This document shows positions 32,308 to 33,933 of a stretch of DNA of 33,933 nucleotides, one piece after another (positions within the stretch are counted from its first letter, which is position 1; every line of letters starts with the position of its first letter). A model generated the notes under the pieces. The model was not told the DNA's origin. It did no database searches and was given only the letters and a program-made list of their open reading frames with translations. Source of the stretch: Cellulomonas uda (GTDB lineage: Bacteria; Actinomycetota; Actinomycetes; Actinomycetales; Cellulomonadaceae); the NCBI RefSeq assembly GCF_006538705.1, contig NZ_BJLP01000045.1:1-33933 (forward strand), in the 5' to 3' direction. The position numbers and the translations under genes are program-made.

Positions 32308-32688
32308 TTACTTGCGCCCGGCCTTCTTCTTGCCGGCGACGGTGCGCTTCGGGCCCTTGCGGGTGCGCGCGTTGGTCTTCGTGCGCTGGCCGCGCACCGG
32401 AAGGCCGCGGCGGTGACGCAGGCCCTCGTAGCAGCCGATCTCGACCTTGCGGCGGATGTCCGCGGCGACCTCACGGCGGAGGTCACCCTCGAGCTTGTAG
32501 CTGCCCTCGAGGTAGTCACGGAGCGCGACGAGCTCGTTGTCGCCGAGCTCCTTCACGCGCAGGTCGCCGGAGATGCCGGTGGCCGCGAGGGTCTCCTTGG
32601 CGCGCGTGCGGCCGACCCCGTAGATGTAGGTGAGCGCGATCTCCAGCCGCTTCTCGCGGGGGAGGTCGACGCCGATGAGACGTGCCAT
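32308..32688 (-). CDS. rpsM: 30S ribosomal protein uS13 (S13)
   Basis: A head protein that bridges to the large subunit and contacts P-site tRNA. The 126-residue product shows [64 protein letters not shown] and a Lys-rich end. A 159-bp gap separates it from rpmJ, longer than usual for this operon; it holds only short imperfect inverted repeats. AGGAG is about 12 nt before the ATG at 32688, a loose spacing. Confidence 0.98.
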   Translation of the reverse strand: MARLIGVDLPREKRLEIALTYIYGVGRTRAKETLAATGISGDLRVKELGDNELVALRDYLEGSYKLEGDLRREVAADIRRKVEIGCYEGLRHRRGLPVRGQRTKTNARTRKGPKRTVAGKKKAGRK

Positions 32689-32847
32689 GTGCCTGGTGGC
32701 TCCTGTTACTGCTCGGAGGTCTTCCGCACCGCCCTCCCGCTGTCCTGCGGGCCCCGGCCTCCGAGCCGAGGGTTCAACGGTCCCGGCTGAGCCGGACCCG
32801 AGGTGGTGGTGCGCTGGGTGCCCCGAGGGGCAGGTGATGCGTGGGCG

Positions 32848-32961
32848 TCAGCCCTGACGCTGCTTGTGGCGCAGGTTCTCGCAGATCACCTGGACGCGAC
32901 CGTGCCGGCGGATCACCTTGCACTTGTCGCAGATCTTCTTGACGCTGGGCTTGACCTTCAT
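32848..32961 (-). CDS. rpmJ: 50S ribosomal protein bL36 (L36)
   Basis: A 37-residue zinc-binding protein of the large subunit: [19 protein letters not shown], then [18 protein letters not shown]. The zinc ligands are C11, C14, C27 and H32, so this is the zinc-type (C+) paralogue used when zinc is available. The start at 32961 and the stop at 32848 are unambiguous. It lies 58 bp after infA and before rpsM, its standard place. Confidence 0.98.
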   Translation of the reverse strand: MKVKPSVKKICDKCKVIRRHGRVQVICENLRHKQRQG

Positions 32962-33019
32962 CGCGTGTTTCCTCCGCCGCCGCGTGCCCGCTCAGGGACC
33001 GGCGGCGATGTCGTGGTGA

Positions 33020-33241
33020 TTACTTGTAGCGGTAGACGATGCGACCGCGGGACAGGTCGTACGGGCTCAGCTCGACGACCACCCGGTCCTCGGGGAGGAT
33101 CCGGATGTAGTGCTGCCGCATCTTGCCCGAGATGTGAGCGAGCACCTTGTGGCCGTTGGTGAGCTCCACGCGGAACATCGCGTTCGGCAGCGCCTCGACG
33201 ACACTGCCCTCGATCTCGATGACGCCGTCCTTCTTCGCCAT
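33020..33241 (-). CDS. infA: Translation initiation factor IF-1
   Basis: Binds the ribosomal A site during initiation. The 73-residue product has the expected size and OB-fold sequence: [73 protein letters not shown] 33241 follows GGAGG with a short 2-nt spacer. It is the first gene of the infA-rpmJ-rpsM-rpsK group. Upstream is not map or adk but the end of a wall-anchored protein gene, so it needs its own promoter. Confidence 0.98.
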   Translation of the reverse strand: MAKKDGVIEIEGSVVEALPNAMFRVELTNGHKVLAHISGKMRQHYIRILPEDRVVVELSPYDLSRGRIVYRYK

Positions 33242-33405
33242 GTCCTCCGCTAACTGTCGGTCGTGTCGAGCACCACGAGTTCCACGCGAACCGGCATGGC
33301 GCCGGGACGTCGTCGAGTTCGTGGAAGGGAGCGGGTGCTGCCCCGGTGCCGTCCGGCCGGTCTCCCGGTCGTCGCGACGAACAGAGCGCACACACCCAAC
33401 GGGCT

Positions 33406-33435
33406 ACTTTACGCCATGCCACCCATTCGACGAAA
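33406..33435 (-). promoter_or_regulatory. Putative infA operon promoter
   Basis: On the minus strand, TTTCGT (33430-33435) and TAAAGT (33406-33411) are separated by 18 bp. The predicted start near 33399 gives a leader of about 160 nt. That leader can fold in part, since GTTCCACGCGAAC near 33280 partly pairs with GTTCGTGGAA near 33310. The rest of the 33242-33483 gap shows nothing else. Confidence 0.4.
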
Positions 33436-33483
33436 CCGCTCCGGTGACCCCGAGACGTGACGTCCGACTCCCCCGCCGCGTGC

Positions 33484-33933
33484 TCAAGGGCGTCGGAGCC
33501 CGTGCCGGGCCGCGGTGGCCGTCTCGCGGCGGCGCAGCACCAGGAGCACCGCACCGGTGAGCGCGAGAGTCAGCGCGACGCCGAGCGTCGTCCACGCGTC
33601 GGCGCCCGTCGTCGCGAGCGCGCCGCCCTCGTCGCCGGAGCCGTCACCCGCGCCGGGCGCGCTCGAGTCGCCACCGCCGTCGTCGTCACCGCGCGGTGCC
33701 GTCCCGTCGTCGCCACCGTCGTCGTCCCCGCCGTCGTCCCCGCCGCCACCGGTGCCGGGGCCGGTCGGGTCGTCGGCGTCGAACGTGTTGGTCAGCGTCA
33801 CGCGCGTGAGCTGACCGTCCGCGGTGATCTCGACCGTCGCCGGCGCGAACGCCGCGGCCACCCAGTCGCCACCCGCCACGCGCGCGGGCGTCACCTCGTC
33901 GAACGTCACGACCGTGCCCAGCGGCAGGTTCGT
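33484..33933 (-). CDS. C-terminal end of a sortase-anchored surface protein (partial)
   Basis: The gene runs off the right edge of the window; 149 codons and the stop are present. It opens with TNLPLGTVVTFDEVTPARVAGGDWVAAAFAPA, then VEITADGQLTRVTLTNTF, which resembles the repeated DUF5979-type beta-sandwich of actinobacterial surface proteins. A ~50-residue Gly/Asp-rich spacer (DDGGDDDGGDD...) follows, then LATTG, a hydrophobic helix (TTLGVALTLALTGAVLLVL) and RRRE. This is an LAxTG sorting signal for a class E-type sortase, the second in the window. The full domain content lies outside. Confidence 0.85.
   Translation of the reverse strand, partial: TNLPLGTVVTFDEVTPARVAGGDWVAAAFAPATVEITADGQLTRVTLTNTFDADDPTGPGTGGGGDDGGDDDGGDDGTAPRGDDDGGGDSSAPGAGDGSGDEGGALATTGADAWTTLGVALTLALTGAVLLVLRRRETATAARHGLRRP

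Overview
The window is chromosomal DNA of a very high-GC actinobacterium. A member of the Micrococcales, perhaps Cellulomonas or a relative, fits best, but that is an inference. The pointers are GC-rich third codon positions throughout, many GTG starts, sortase signals of the LAxTG type, a DUF5709-type gene, and an order infA-rpmJ-rpsM-rpsK-rpoA-rplQ with no rpsD between rpsK and rpoA.

Most essential genes lie on the minus strand. From right to left they are: the end of a cell-wall-anchored protein (33484-33933, cut by the window edge); infA, rpmJ, rpsM, rpsK (32961-31859 after infA); a strong hairpin; rpoA and rplQ (31709-30066); truA (20074); a P-type cation ATPase (19031); an ABC-F ATPase (14840); a GIY-YIG fusion protein (13093); the regulator of a LysG/LysE pair (10867); rplM-rpsI (9335-8364); glmM-def (8216-6223); dedA (6017); and glmS-MazG-like-acpS (4224-1679). 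This is the usual actinobacterial route from ribosomal proteins to amino-sugar and cofactor synthesis, but it is opened at two places. About 10 kb separate rplQ from truA and about 9.8 kb separate truA from rplM. These inserts hold most of the plus-strand and accessory genes.

The rplQ-truA insert contains, left to right, a 5'-truncated DUF6338-like gene with its small downstream partner, an IS110-family transposase fragment, a ROK/polyphosphate-glucokinase-like kinase, two tandem paralogues of unknown function, a DUF488 protein overlapping an alpha/beta hydrolase tail to tail, a 1513-residue surface protein with about 13 putative-Ig repeats and an LATTGG sorting signal, and a small VOC-fold protein. 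The truA-rplM insert contains the P-type ATPase, a membrane-anchored CAP-domain protein, a DUF5709 protein, the ABC-F protein, the lower-GC GIY-YIG fusion and the LysE exporter with its LysG-type regulator, then about 640 bp of repeat-rich intergenic DNA.

Three observations stand out. First, a perfect 23-bp tandem duplication near the 3' end of rpoA shifts the frame and replaces the normal acidic RpoA tail with a basic one. Removing one copy restores the canonical ending exactly. Second, at least twelve genes have a TANNNT or CACNNT hexamer only 6 to 9 nt before the start codon, which predicts leaderless or nearly leaderless mRNAs and fixes many starts. Third, the GIY-YIG gene at 11549-13093 joins a chaperone-like amino-terminal region, a nuclease domain and a third conserved domain, and looks recently acquired. 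No tRNA, rRNA or CRISPR array was seen.
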